A stretch of 64,000 nucleotides of DNA from Pseudomonas sp. WJP1 (lineage in GTDB: Bacteria; Pseudomonadota; Gammaproteobacteria; Pseudomonadales; Pseudomonadaceae): NCBI RefSeq assembly GCF_028471945.1, contig NZ_CP110128.1, positions 4,514,501 through 4,578,500 on the forward strand. Reading direction: 5' to 3'. Positions 7,351 through 16,171 of this stretch are shown in pieces. Each line of letters begins with the position of its first letter. Positions within the stretch are counted from its first letter, which is position 1. Made by a program: the position numbers and the translations under genes. The notes beneath the pieces are model-generated. The model saw only the letters and a program-made list of their open reading frames with translations, had not been told where the DNA came from and did not search any database.

Positions 7351-8712
7351 ATGCAAGTCGAAAAAAGAAGCATCGATTTCATCCCTGAAGCCGAACGCCA
7401 TGGCCGGCCGGGGTCGCTGTTCTTCATCTGGTTCGGCGCCAACATGAACATCACCACCATCGCCTCCGGAGTGCTGCCGGTGGTGATGGGGCTCAACCTG
7501 TTCTGGAGCGCCCTGGCAATTTTCGTCGGCTCGTTGCTGGGCGCGATATTCATGGCCTCCCATTCCGCCCAGGGGCCGAAGCTGGGCATCCCGCAGATGA
7601 TCCAGAGCCGCGCGCAGTTCGGCGTGCTCGGGGCGGTGTTGCCGCTGTTGTTCGTGATGCTGATCTACCTGGGGTTCTTCGTCAGCAACACCCTGCTGGC
7701 GGCCCAGGCGCTGGAGTCGGTCAGCCCGTTGCCGGCCAGCGGCAACATCTACCTGATCGGCGCCCTGTGCTTCGTGGTGGCGCTGTATGGCTACCGCCTG
7801 ATTCACCGTTTGCAGAAACTGCTGTCGATCCTTTCGCTGCTGATATTCGCCGCCGCCACGCTGCTGGCCTTGCAACTGCCGATCCCGGCCGAGCAATGGC
7901 TGCCGACGGGCTTCTCGCTGTCGAAATTCCTGGTGGCGGTGAGCATTGCCGTGACCTGGCAGCTGTCCTATGCACCGTACGTTGCCGATTATTCACGTTA
8001 CCTGCCGAGCCGCACGAGCGCCGCACAGGTGTTCTGGTACAGCTACGCCGGCACGGTCAGCGGCGGTGCATGGATGATGATTCTCGGGGCGATCCTGAGC
8101 GTCGGCATCGGCGACTTTTCCAGCAATGTCGGCGGCCATGTCGCCGGGCTGTTCGGCAGCGGCGCGGTCCTGCTGTTCGCCTTCATCGTCTACGGACAGG
8201 TGTCGATCAACGTGTTCAACCTGTACGGGGCGTTCATGTCGACCATCACAGTGATCGAGCCTTTCGCTCGATTGAAGGTGACGCCACGGGTACGCGGCCT
8301 GTTCATGCTGGTGATCAGCGTGGTAGCGACCGGCCTGTGCACCATCAACCAGGACGACTTCATCACCTTCTTCCTCAACTTCATTTTCTTCATGAGCTAC
8401 TTCCTGATCCCCTGGACGGCGATCAATCTGGTGGACTTCTATTGCCTGCGCAAAGGTGAATACCGGATCGACGACATCTTCGACCTCAACGGGATATATG
8501 GGCGGGTCAACTGGATCGCCTGCGGCAGTTTCGTGCTGGCGATTGCCCTGGAGATTCCGTTCATGAACACCACGTTCTATGTCGGTCCGGTCGCCACGGC
8601 GCTCGATGGCGTGGACCTGGCCTGGCTGGTCGGCTTGCTGGTGCCGGCCTTGAGTTATTACTGGCTGATGAAACTCGGCAAGCGGGCCGAGCGAGTCGGC
8701 GAACTGTCCTGA
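7351..8712 (+). CDS. NCS1-family permease (second copy)
   Basis: A 453-residue membrane transporter of the nucleobase:cation symporter-1 family, about twelve membrane segments. It shares with the protein at 2879-4291 the N-terminal EAERHGRPGSLFFIWFGAN, GIPQMIQSRAQFG and APYVADYSRYLP motifs. It is cotranscribed with the isochorismatase-like hydrolase and probably imports the substrate of the cluster. Having two divergent NCS1 paralogues around one oxidative cluster suggests two substrates or substrate plus intermediate. Confidence 0.92.
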   Translation: MQVEKRSIDFIPEAERHGRPGSLFFIWFGANMNITTIASGVLPVVMGLNLFWSALAIFVGSLLGAIFMASHSAQGPKLGIPQMIQSRAQFGVLGAVLPLLFVMLIYLGFFVSNTLLAAQALESVSPLPASGNIYLIGALCFVVALYGYRLIHRLQKLLSILSLLIFAAATLLALQLPIPAEQWLPTGFSLSKFLVAVSIAVTWQLSYAPYVADYSRYLPSRTSAAQVFWYSYAGTVSGGAWMMILGAILSVGIGDFSSNVGGHVAGLFGSGAVLLFAFIVYGQVSINVFNLYGAFMSTITVIEPFARLKVTPRVRGLFMLVISVVATGLCTINQDDFITFFLNFIFFMSYFLIPWTAINLVDFYCLRKGEYRIDDIFDLNGIYGRVNWIACGSFVLAIALEIPFMNTTFYVGPVATALDGVDLAWLVGLLVPALSYYWLMKLGKRAERVGELS

Positions 8713-8940
8713 TCCATCCCTGGACAGCACAACGTCGGGCGCAATGCCCGGCGTTTCTCGTGCAAGGTTCAGGCTGGTTGCCCTATGCGACGCTGATCGC
8801 CGGCGTACTGGTGGTATATGGCTGCCATCAACTGGTAGCCTGAGCTTCCTTGCCCGCAGGTACCTGATCAATCATCGGGGCGCAATGGTGCCTCGATGAT
8901 CGCTTCAGCTCTCCACTCAATCCAGACAACGGTGACTATT
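8713..8940. other. Intergenic region with weak hairpin
   Basis: Holds the imperfect hairpin TCGGGCGCAATGCCCGG near 8735, possibly ending the cluster. An open stretch near 8760-8843 would encode one membrane-like segment but has no credible start. No promoter could be assigned for folD. Confidence 0.3.
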
Positions 8941-9846
8941 TTGCTCAACGCCACCCCCGCACTTGCCCGCGATATCGACGGCAAAGCCATCTCGGCCCGA
9001 GTGCTCGACGAGGTTCGAGAAGAGGTTCAGGTCCTGGCCCGACAACAGATCTACCCCGTCCTGGCCGTACTGCTTGTGGGTGAAGACCCGGCCAGCGAGG
9101 TGTATGTACGCAACAAGCTGCTGCGGGCCAAGGAGGTCGGCATCCGTTCACTGGAGTACCGCCTGGCGGAAAGTGCCAGCCAGGACGAGGTGCTGGAACT
9201 GATCGCGCAACTGAACGCCGACGTCACGGTGAACGGGATCCTGGTGCAATTGCCACTGCCGGACCACATCGATGAAGCCGCGGTGATCCATGCCATTGAC
9301 CCGATCAAGGACGTGGACGGTTTTCATCGGGAAAACGTCGGTGGGCTGGTCCAGGGCATCGAAGTACTGACACCCTGCACCCCCAGCGGCTGCATGCGCC
9401 TGCTGCACGAAACCTGCGGTGACTTGAGTGGCTTGCACGCAGTCGTCATCGGCCGTTCGAACATTGTCGGTAAACCCATGGCGACGCTGTTGTTGCAGGC
9501 CGACTGTTCGGTCAGCGTGGTGCATTCGCGCAGCGTCGATGCGCCGGCATTGTGCAGGCTGGCGGACATCGTGGTGGCAGCGGTAGGTCGTCCACAGCTG
9601 ATCGATGCCAGCTGGCTCAAGCCTGGAGCGGTGGTGATTGATGTGGGGATTAATCGTATTACCAGCGAGTCGGGAGATCGATTGGTCGGCGATGTCGATT
9701 ACACCAGTGCACGCACCGTCGCCAGGGCAATCACACCGGTGCCCGGTGGTGTCGGGCCGATGACCATTGCCTATCTGCTGAAGAACACCCTGATTGCCAG
9801 CCAGTTGCAGCGTGCGGCCCTGACTGGCCAACCGATGCCCCTGTAA
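8941..9846 (+). CDS. folD: Bifunctional methylenetetrahydrofolate dehydrogenase/cyclohydrolase (FolD)
   Basis: Interconverts 5,10-methylene-, methenyl- and 10-formyl-tetrahydrofolate in the cytoplasm. The family motifs are present: [43 protein letters not shown] and the C-terminal [14 protein letters not shown] at 8941 behind GGTGA gives about 301 residues, a typical length. An ATG at 8896 would add 15 unconserved residues and has no ribosome site. The gene lies next to amt and the glx cluster. A second folD near C1/methylamine-type genes is common in pseudomonads, so this may be the accessory copy, which is an inference. Confidence 0.93.
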   Translation: MLNATPALARDIDGKAISARVLDEVREEVQVLARQQIYPVLAVLLVGEDPASEVYVRNKLLRAKEVGIRSLEYRLAESASQDEVLELIAQLNADVTVNGILVQLPLPDHIDEAAVIHAIDPIKDVDGFHRENVGGLVQGIEVLTPCTPSGCMRLLHETCGDLSGLHAVVIGRSNIVGKPMATLLLQADCSVSVVHSRSVDAPALCRLADIVVAAVGRPQLIDASWLKPGAVVIDVGINRITSESGDRLVGDVDYTSARTVARAITPVPGGVGPMTIAYLLKNTLIASQLQRAALTGQPMPL

Positions 9847-9847
9847 C

Positions 9848-9961
9848 TGTAGGAGCGAGCAGGCTCCGGGCGGCGTTCCGACGATGGACGTCAACGATAA
9901 CGCGTGCAATCTGGCTGAACACGGCGCTATTGAGACCATCGCGAGCAGGCTCGCTCCTACA
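9848..9961. repeat. REP pair between folD and amt
   Basis: Inverted TGTAGGAGCGAGCAGGCTC and GAGCAGGCTCGCTCCTACAG with about 75 bases between, in a convergent gap where it may also act as a bidirectional terminator. Confidence 0.8.
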
Positions 9962-9977
9962 GGTAGATCACTGTCGA

Positions 9978-11303
9978 TCAATGGTTGTAGGCACGCTCAT
10001 TGTGCTCGCCCATGTCCAGGCCCATCTCCTCTACCGACTCATCGGCACGCAGGCCAACCACGACATTCACCACTTTGAGAATGAGCCAGCTGATGACGAA
10101 GCAGTACACCGTCGTCAGCGCTACACCCTTGATCTGCGCCAGCACCTGACCACCCATGCTCACGCCTTCCACCAGCCCGCCCAGGGACGGCACGCAAAAC
10201 ACACCGGTCAACACCGCGCCGATCATCCCGCCGATGCCGTGAAGGCCGAACACATCCAGGCTGTCGTCATAACCGAAGCGGCGCTTGAGCACGGTGACGC
10301 TCAAGTAGCAGAACACCCCGCACAACAAGCCGATGGCCAGGGCACCGCCCACGCCCACATAGGCGCACGCTGGCGTGATCCCCACCAGCCCTGCCAACGC
10401 ACCGCTGGCCAGGCCCAGCGCACTCGGCTTGCCGACCTTGAACCACTCGGTGAACATCCAGCCAAGAATCCCGGCGCACGCCCCCAGTTGGGTATTGAGC
10501 ATGACGATGCCGGACGTGCCACTGAGGCCGCCGCCGGAGCCGATGTTGAAACCGAACCAGCCGACCCAGAGCATCGCTGCACCGACCATGGTCAGGCTCA
10601 GGTTGTGCGCCGGCATCGGGGTGTTTTCATAACCCTTGCGCTTGCCCAGGATCAGGCACGCGGCCAGCGCGGCAACGCCAGCATTGATGTGCACGGCGGT
10701 GCCGCCGGCAAAATCGAGCACACCCCAGTTATGCATCAAGGCCCCCGCACCACCCCAGACCATGTGCGCCACCGGGGCATACACCAGGGTGAACCACAGC
10801 GCCATGAACAGCAGCGCCGCCGAGAATTTCATGCGTTCGGCGAAGGCACCGGCGATCAGCGCCGGGGTGATGATGGCGAAGGTCATCTGGAAGGTCACGA
10901 ACACCCCTTCCGGAATCTCGCCGACCAGGCTTTCCGGCGTCATCCCGGCCAGGAAGGCCCGACTCATGCCGCCGACAAAACTGTTGAAGGTCACCTCGCC
11001 CTCGACCATGCCCGTGGTGTCGACCACCATGCTGTAGCCATAGATCACCCACAACACGCCCACCAATCCGGCGATGCCGAAGCACTGGGTGAACAGCGAC
11101 AACATGTTTTTCGCCCGCACCAGGCCGCCATAAAACAGCGCAAGGCCCGGCAGGCACATGAACAACACCAGCACCGCCGCCATGACCATCCAGGCCGTGC
11201 TGCCGGTGTTCAATACTGGTGCATCGGCTGCCTGCGCCAAGGGCACCAGCGCACCGCTCGCCAGTAAGCCAACAAGGGATTTGCCGAGAAGACGATTGAC
11301 CAT
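9978..11303 (-). CDS. amt: Ammonium transporter Amt
   Basis: A 441-residue ammonium/methylammonium channel of the inner membrane. The N-terminus is a signal-like segment ending in LAQAADA. Then follow about eleven membrane helices with family blocks such as LFYGGLVRAKNMLS, ERMKFSA, HMVWGG, AGGTAVHINAG, and DVFGLHGIGG with the pore-region His. Start taken at 11303 because GCAGGAGC precedes it at the right distance; a longer frame runs upstream without support. No glnK gene adjoins it. Position downstream of glxD on the same strand fits a nitrogen-assimilation role. Confidence 0.94.
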   Translation of the reverse strand: MVNRLLGKSLVGLLASGALVPLAQAADAPVLNTGSTAWMVMAAVLVLFMCLPGLALFYGGLVRAKNMLSLFTQCFGIAGLVGVLWVIYGYSMVVDTTGMVEGEVTFNSFVGGMSRAFLAGMTPESLVGEIPEGVFVTFQMTFAIITPALIAGAFAERMKFSAALLFMALWFTLVYAPVAHMVWGGAGALMHNWGVLDFAGGTAVHINAGVAALAACLILGKRKGYENTPMPAHNLSLTMVGAAMLWVGWFGFNIGSGGGLSGTSGIVMLNTQLGACAGILGWMFTEWFKVGKPSALGLASGALAGLVGITPACAYVGVGGALAIGLLCGVFCYLSVTVLKRRFGYDDSLDVFGLHGIGGMIGAVLTGVFCVPSLGGLVEGVSMGGQVLAQIKGVALTTVYCFVISWLILKVVNVVVGLRADESVEEMGLDMGEHNERAYNH

Positions 11304-11437
11304 GTTCAAAGCTCCTGCAATGGAAATCGGAAGTGTCGGGCAGCAAGCAAGTAGCAAATCAACGGGCCTTGGTGGCCTCTTCAAATATCTGAACGCCTGG
11401 CTCCTGCCGGCGAAAACGATCTTCGGACGCCTTCGCC

Positions 11438-11528
11438 TGTAGGAGCCAGGCTTGCCGGCGAAGAACGATGACGCGTTCTATCTGGAACACCGCGTCGTCT
11501 TGTTCGCCGGCAAGCCTGGCTGCTACAG
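11438..11528. repeat. REP pair between amt and glxD
   Basis: Inverted TGTAGGAGCCAGGCTTGCC and GGCAAGCCTGGCTGCTACAG, the variant type also found at the cores of three composite repeats. Confidence 0.8.
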
Positions 11529-11550
11529 AGGTCACTGCGTCCGACAGGTG

Positions 11551-12873
11551 TCAGTAACCTGAACCCGGAATCCAGCTGGTTCCCGCCAGCGGCACCCGCG
11601 CCATGGCCGCCGATTCCACAGTCAACGCCACCAGATCCTCCGGATCCAGGTTGTGCAGGTGCGACTTGCCGCACGCCCGGGCCATGGTTTGTGCTTCCAG
11701 CACCAACACCCGCAGGTAGTTGGCCAGGCGGCGACCGCCTTCCACCGGGTCCAGACGCTTGGACAGCTCCGGGTCCTGGGTGGTGATCCCGGCCGGGTCG
11801 CGGCCGTTCTGCCAGTCGTCATAAAAGCCTGCGGCTGAACCAATCTTGTGCAGCTCTTCGTCCAGGCGCGGATGGTTGTCCCCCAGCGCAATCAGCGCCG
11901 CCGTGCCAATGGCCACCGCGTCCGCGCCCAGCGCCATGGCCTTGGCCACGTCGGCACCGTTGCGAATCCCTCCCGAAACGATCAGTTGAACCTTGCGATG
12001 CATGCCCATCTCTTGCAAAGCCTGTACCGCTTGCGGGATGGCCGGCAAAATCGGAATCCCCACGTGTTCGATAAACACCTCCTGGGTCGCTGCCGTGCCC
12101 CCTTGCATGCCATCGAGCACGATCACGTCGGCCCCGGCCTTCACCGCCAGCTTGACGTCGTAGTACGGGCGGCTGGCGCCGATCTTCACGTAGATCGGCT
12201 TCTCCCAATCGGTGATTTCGCGGATCTCGGCGATCTTGATCGCCAGGTCATCCGGACCGGTCCAGTCCGGGTGCCGGCAGGCGCTGCGCTGGTCGACACC
12301 GATCGGCAGCGTGCGCATGCCAGCGACTCGCTCGGTGACTTTCATGCCCAGCAACATGCCGCCACCACCGGGTTTGGCGCCCTGCCCCAGGACGATTTCG
12401 ATGGCGTCGGCCTTGCGCAGGTCATCCGGGTTCATGCCGTAGCGCGATGGCAGGTACTGATAGACCAGATGCTGCGACTGCCCGCGCTCTTCCGGGGTCA
12501 TGCCGCCGTCACCGGTGGTGGTGCTGGTACCGGCGATGGTCGCGCCGCGGCCCAGGGCTTCCTTGGCATTGGCCGACAACGCACCGAAGCTCATGCCGGC
12601 GATGGTCACCGGAATCTTCAGGTGGATCGGCTTCTTGGCGAAGCGGTTGCCGAGGATCACATCGGTGCCGCACTTTTCCCGATAGCCTTCCAGCGGGTAG
12701 CGCGACACGCTGGCGCCGAGCAGCAGCAAGTCATCGAAGTGCGGGACCTTGCGTTTGGTGCCACCGCCGCGAATGTCATAGATGCCGGTCTCGGCGGCGC
12801 GCTGGATTTCCTGGATGGTCAGGCGGTCGAAGGTCGCGGACTCGCGCAGTACCGGAGGATTCTTCTCACTCAT
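11551..12873 (-). CDS. glxD: FMN-binding glutamate synthase-like protein GlxD (MgsC-like)
   Basis: A 440-residue homologue of the FMN/synthase domain of GltB. It carries the (beta/alpha)8 signatures: GMSFGALSANAKEAL, the GQGAKPGGGG loop, VLDGMQGGTAATQEVF, and SGGIRNGADVAKAMALGADA, which binds the FMN phosphate. In N-methylglutamate synthase (MgsABC) or Glx complexes this subunit would carry out the reductive transfer from glutamine or an amide to an oxoacid. It is the last gene of glnT-glxB-glxC-glxD, 20 bases after glxC. Whether the product is glutamate, N-methylglutamate or another amino acid cannot be read from sequence. Confidence 0.9.
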   Translation of the reverse strand: MSEKNPPVLRESATFDRLTIQEIQRAAETGIYDIRGGGTKRKVPHFDDLLLLGASVSRYPLEGYREKCGTDVILGNRFAKKPIHLKIPVTIAGMSFGALSANAKEALGRGATIAGTSTTTGDGGMTPEERGQSQHLVYQYLPSRYGMNPDDLRKADAIEIVLGQGAKPGGGGMLLGMKVTERVAGMRTLPIGVDQRSACRHPDWTGPDDLAIKIAEIREITDWEKPIYVKIGASRPYYDVKLAVKAGADVIVLDGMQGGTAATQEVFIEHVGIPILPAIPQAVQALQEMGMHRKVQLIVSGGIRNGADVAKAMALGADAVAIGTAALIALGDNHPRLDEELHKIGSAAGFYDDWQNGRDPAGITTQDPELSKRLDPVEGGRRLANYLRVLVLEAQTMARACGKSHLHNLDPEDLVALTVESAAMARVPLAGTSWIPGSGY

Positions 12874-12893
12874 AGCTATTCTCCTTGCGTGGA

Positions 12894-13577
12894 TCAGTAC
12901 GCGGACGCGTTATCGACTTTGAAGTTGTACAACTGACGGGCCGAGCCATAGCGCTTGAAGTCAGCTGCCTTATGCTCGAATCCGGCGCGGTTGAGCAGCA
13001 CTTGCAGTTCCTCCAGGTGTTCGGCGCGCATCTCTTTCTCGATGCAGTCCGACCCCAGCGACGCGACGCTGCCCTTCACGTAAATGTGCGTTTCGTACAG
13101 CGAATCGCCCAGGGCATCACCGGCATCGCCGCAGACGACCAAACGCCCGGCCTGGCCCATGAAGCAGCTCATGTGGCCAATGCTGCCGCCGACCACGATG
13201 TCGATGCCTTTCATGGAAATCCCGCAACGGGCCCCGGCATCCCCTTCAATCACCAGCAACCCGCCATGGGCGGTGGCGCCCGCAGCCTGGGACGCACTGC
13301 CCTTGATCCGCACGTAGCCTGACATCATGTTTTCCGCGACACCGACACCGGCGTTGCCGTGCACGGTGATGCTGGCTTTCTGGTTCATGCCCGCGCAGTA
13401 GTAACCGGCGTGCCCCTGGATATCGATGGACACGGCCTGGTTCACCCCGACGGCGAGGTTGTGCTTGCCGTTGGAATGGGTCACCACCCATTCGCGGTCT
13501 TCTACGGTATGCACCTGGTCATGCAGCGCCTGATTGAGGTCGCGCACAGTGGCAGTGGAAAGATCGATGGTTTTCAT
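12894..13577 (-). CDS. glxC: GXGXG-domain glutamate synthase-like protein GlxC (MgsB-like)
   Basis: A 227-residue stand-alone version of the GltB C-terminal beta-helix, with repeats such as HGNAGVGVAENMMSG, GATAHGGLLVIEGDAGARC, VVGGSIGHMSCFMGQAGRL and VCGDAGDALGDS. It is a structural subunit that links the amidotransferase and the FMN synthase subunits. It lies 11 bases after glxB, so the three-part split of GltB is intact here. Confidence 0.9.
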   Translation of the reverse strand: MKTIDLSTATVRDLNQALHDQVHTVEDREWVVTHSNGKHNLAVGVNQAVSIDIQGHAGYYCAGMNQKASITVHGNAGVGVAENMMSGYVRIKGSASQAAGATAHGGLLVIEGDAGARCGISMKGIDIVVGGSIGHMSCFMGQAGRLVVCGDAGDALGDSLYETHIYVKGSVASLGSDCIEKEMRAEHLEELQVLLNRAGFEHKAADFKRYGSARQLYNFKVDNASAY

Positions 13578-13588
13578 GTGTGCGCTCC

Positions 13589-14494
13589 TTAAGCTGACTC
13601 GCGTTCCCAGATGTACAAGGTGGCCGGTGCCGGCTCCCAGATTCTGGCGTTTTCAATGCCCGGCAGGCTCGACAGCGCCTGGTATTCCGAGGCCATGGCG
13701 ACGTAGTCGTCGGTCTCGGCGAGGATCGCCGGCTTGCAGGCGATCGGGTCGCGGATCACCGCAAAGCCGTTGCGGGTGCCGATGGCAAAGGTGAAGAAAC
13801 CGTCGAGGTCCTCCAGCGCATGGTCCAGCGCGTCCTTGAGGGAGTCGCCCTGCTGCAGGCGCCAGGTCAGGTAACCGGCGGCCACTTCGGTGTCGTTGTC
13901 GGTTTCGAACTGGATGCCTTCGCGCTTGAGCTCCTGGCGCAGGCGGAAGTGGTTGGACAGTGAGCCGTTGTGCACCAGGCACAGGTCGGCACCGGTGGAA
14001 AACGGGTGGCTGCCTTCCATGGTCACCGCGCTTTCGGTGGCCATACGGGTATGGCCGATGATGTGGCTGCCCTGCATGCCGGCCAGGCCGAAGCGTTGGG
14101 AAATCTCCTGAGGCAAGCCCATGCCCTTGAGGATCTCGATGCTCTGCCCGGCGCTCATGATGCGTACGCCCGGCGCCAGTTCGGCAAGGGCCAGGCGTAC
14201 CGGCGCCTCCTGCGCGTGGATCTTCAATACGGCGGCGCTCGCGTTCTGGAACCAATCCAGCGAGCAGCCCAGACGACCTTCCAGTTCACCCATCAGGGCT
14301 GTCCAGTCGAAGCTTTCGGTGGTTGCCTGCAGGGTCAGCTTGACCCAGCCATCGGCCACTTCATCGCCATAGATGGCAAAGCCGGCACTGTCCGGGCCAC
14401 GGTCGGTCATGGCCTGCAGCATTGGCTCGAAAAGCTGGCCGAGCCGGGATTCCAGCTGCGGGTTTTTCAGGTAAAGACCTACGATTCCACACAT
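13589..14494 (-). CDS. glxB: Class II glutamine amidotransferase GlxB (MgsA-like)
   Basis: A 301-residue Ntn-type glutaminase domain. It begins MCGIVGLYL, so processing exposes Cys2 as the nucleophile. ITDRGPDSAGFA-like (MTDRGPDSAGFA), HTRMATESAVTMEGSHPF, LVHNGSLSNHFRLR and NDTEVAAGYL are the expected substrate and ammonia-channel motifs. It provides ammonia or methylamine-like nitrogen released from an amide to GlxD. It comes 75 bases after the glutamine-synthetase-like gene in the same operon. Confidence 0.92.
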   Translation of the reverse strand: MCGIVGLYLKNPQLESRLGQLFEPMLQAMTDRGPDSAGFAIYGDEVADGWVKLTLQATTESFDWTALMGELEGRLGCSLDWFQNASAAVLKIHAQEAPVRLALAELAPGVRIMSAGQSIEILKGMGLPQEISQRFGLAGMQGSHIIGHTRMATESAVTMEGSHPFSTGADLCLVHNGSLSNHFRLRQELKREGIQFETDNDTEVAAGYLTWRLQQGDSLKDALDHALEDLDGFFTFAIGTRNGFAVIRDPIACKPAILAETDDYVAMASEYQALSSLPGIENARIWEPAPATLYIWERESA

Positions 14495-14569
14495 AAAACA
14501 GTCCTCACTACGTTCGGCAGCCGCCAGTTTCAGCGGCGAAATGGTTCGTTTGAGCGCGCCCGATGGCGC

Positions 14570-15904
14570 TTAGAAAAACTCGGTGTAGCGCTGCACTTCC
14601 CAGTCGGAGACGTGGCGGCTGTACTCCACCCACTCCATGCGCTTGAGCTTGATGAATTCGCCGACGATCTGCGGGCCCAGCACTTCAGCGAACAACGGAT
14701 CGGCCTCCAGCGCGTCGCAGGCTTCCTTGAGCGATTGCGGCAGGGTCTTGATGCCGCGCGCGGCGATCTGCGCAAGACTCAGGCTGTAGAGGTTTTCGTT
14801 GCAGACGTGGTCGATTTCCAGTTGGCGGTCGATGCCGTCAAGGCCGGCGGCGATGATCGCGGCGCTGACCAGATAGGGATTGCAACCGGCGTCCGGCAGA
14901 CGGAATTCGAGGCGGCCGTAAGGCACCCGGACCATCGCCGAACGGTTGTTGGCACCGAAGGCGATAAACGCCGGCGCCCAGGTCGCGCCGGACAACGAGT
15001 TGCCCACCACCAGCCGCTTGTAGGAGTTGACCGTGGGCGCGGCGAAGGCACACAGCGCCGGGCCATGGGCCAGCAAACCGGCAGCGAAGTGATAGGCCAT
15101 TTTCGACAGGCCCATGCCGCTGGGGTCGCTGGCATCATGGAACAGGTTCTTGTTCTCTGAGCTGCTGATCGACAGGTGAAAGTGCATGCCGTTGCCGGCG
15201 CGTTTCGGGTCGGGCTTGGGCATGAACGAACAGATCATGCCCAGGTCATTGGCGATCTCGCCGGCGGCCATGCGAAAGAAGGTGAAGCGATCCGCCGAGG
15301 TCATGGCATCGCTGTAGGTGTAGTTGATCTCGAACTGGCCGTTGGCGTCCTCGTGATCGATTTGATAGACCTCGAAATCCACCGCCTGCAAGGCTTCGGT
15401 CAAGCGTTCGAGGAACACCCGGGAGCGCGACAGGCCCTTGTAGTCGTAGCAAGGCTTGTCCAGGTTGTCGCTGAGGTCGACCAGTTGCAACTTGCCCTGC
15501 TCGTCGCGACGCATCAGGTTGAACTCCGGCTCCAGACCGGTATTGAGGGTCCAGCCCTTGTCCTCCAGGCGCCGGACCTGCTGCTGCAAGACATAACGGC
15601 TGTCATAGGGATGCGGCTTGCCATCGACATGACCGACGCACACCACCCGGCCATACCCCGGCTGCCAGGGCACGGGCGTCAGCGTGGCCAGGTCGCCGCG
15701 GGCCATGAAGTCCGGACCGTGGGGCTCCATGCCCATGCCACTGATCGCGAACCCGGCAAAACCGGCGCCCTCTTCGGCCACGGTCTTGAGCCCACAGATC
15801 GGCACCGATTTGGTCTTGGCCGCACCATGGATATCGACAAACTGCGCAAGCACGTACTTGATCCCGTGCTTGTCGATGATGCGCTGGGTTTCTGCTGGCA
15901 ACAT
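14570..15904 (-). CDS. glnT: Glutamine synthetase-like protein GlnT / GmaS-like
   Basis: A 444-residue member of the glutamine synthetase superfamily, which ligates an amine to glutamate gamma-carboxyl with ATP. Seen: [18 protein letters not shown] at the N-terminus, [29 protein letters not shown], and the late [16 protein letters not shown]. It groups by context with GlnT and gamma-glutamylmethylamide synthetase rather than housekeeping GlnA, because it heads a glxBCD operon. It would make the amide that GlxBCD then uses. The promoter region holds a sigma-54-type element. The start follows GAGGAG. Confidence 0.9.
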   Translation of the reverse strand: MLPAETQRIIDKHGIKYVLAQFVDIHGAAKTKSVPICGLKTVAEEGAGFAGFAISGMGMEPHGPDFMARGDLATLTPVPWQPGYGRVVCVGHVDGKPHPYDSRYVLQQQVRRLEDKGWTLNTGLEPEFNLMRRDEQGKLQLVDLSDNLDKPCYDYKGLSRSRVFLERLTEALQAVDFEVYQIDHEDANGQFEINYTYSDAMTSADRFTFFRMAAGEIANDLGMICSFMPKPDPKRAGNGMHFHLSISSSENKNLFHDASDPSGMGLSKMAYHFAAGLLAHGPALCAFAAPTVNSYKRLVVGNSLSGATWAPAFIAFGANNRSAMVRVPYGRLEFRLPDAGCNPYLVSAAIIAAGLDGIDRQLEIDHVCNENLYSLSLAQIAARGIKTLPQSLKEACDALEADPLFAEVLGPQIVGEFIKLKRMEWVEYSRHVSDWEVQRYTEFF

Positions 15905-15983
15905 TGCTCGTCACTCCTCGCGAAAGGCAAATCTGTTGTGGGTTGGCCCTGACTTTCTTTTTATTCCTGAAAAGAAAGTTTGT

Positions 15984-15996
15984 TTCCCAATAGGAA
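15984..15996. promoter_or_regulatory. Palindromic operator-like box 1, glnT/regulator region
   Basis: TTCCCAATAGGAA, a near-palindrome repeated as TTCCCCATGGGAA at 16070. It lies next to, and downstream of, the sigma-54-type element and would overlap the glnT transcription start. It is a candidate site for the divergent XRE-cupin protein. Confidence 0.6.
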
Positions 15997-16012
15997 TGCA
16001 AGGCCCTTGCCA
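15997..16012 (-). promoter_or_regulatory. Sigma-54 (RpoN) type -24/-12 promoter for glnT
   Basis: On the minus strand the sequence reads TGGCAAGGGCCTTGCA. The GG and GC are ten bases apart, as required, and only one consensus base differs (TGGCAC is the usual form). It predicts nitrogen-dependent expression of glnT-glxBCD. Confidence 0.7.
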
Positions 16013-16057
16013 GCTTCGCGAGTGACGCGTGAAAAACACCTGGGGTGCTGTTTATAT

Positions 16058-16082
16058 GGGAAAAATCTTTTCCCCATGGGAA
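16058..16082. promoter_or_regulatory. Palindromic operator-like box 2 with overlapping inverted repeat
   Basis: GGGAAAAATCTTTTCCC (16058-16074) overlaps TTCCCCATGGGAA (16070-16082). Together with the box at 15984 this brackets the divergent region and could serve autoregulation of the XRE-cupin gene 90 bases away. Confidence 0.6.
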
Positions 16083-16171
16083 TATTGCTCAATGGACACG
16101 CGCCTGACGCCGCGACTTGCACTTTCTCAGTGCGAAACTAATATTACTGAACGGAAAGTGTGCAGGATCCG

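Noticed and set aside
4608..8712. Direct assignment as the uracil rut operon
   Set aside because: Only three roles match, gene order differs, rutC/D/E-like genes are missing and the permeases belong to another family.
8760..8843. Possible 27-residue membrane microprotein
   Set aside because: Reads like one hydrophobic segment but has only a GTG start without a ribosome site, so support is too weak.
13970..15160. 396-residue plus-strand ORF over glxB and glnT
   Set aside because: Overlaps two genes with clear catalytic motifs on the opposite strand and has shadow composition.
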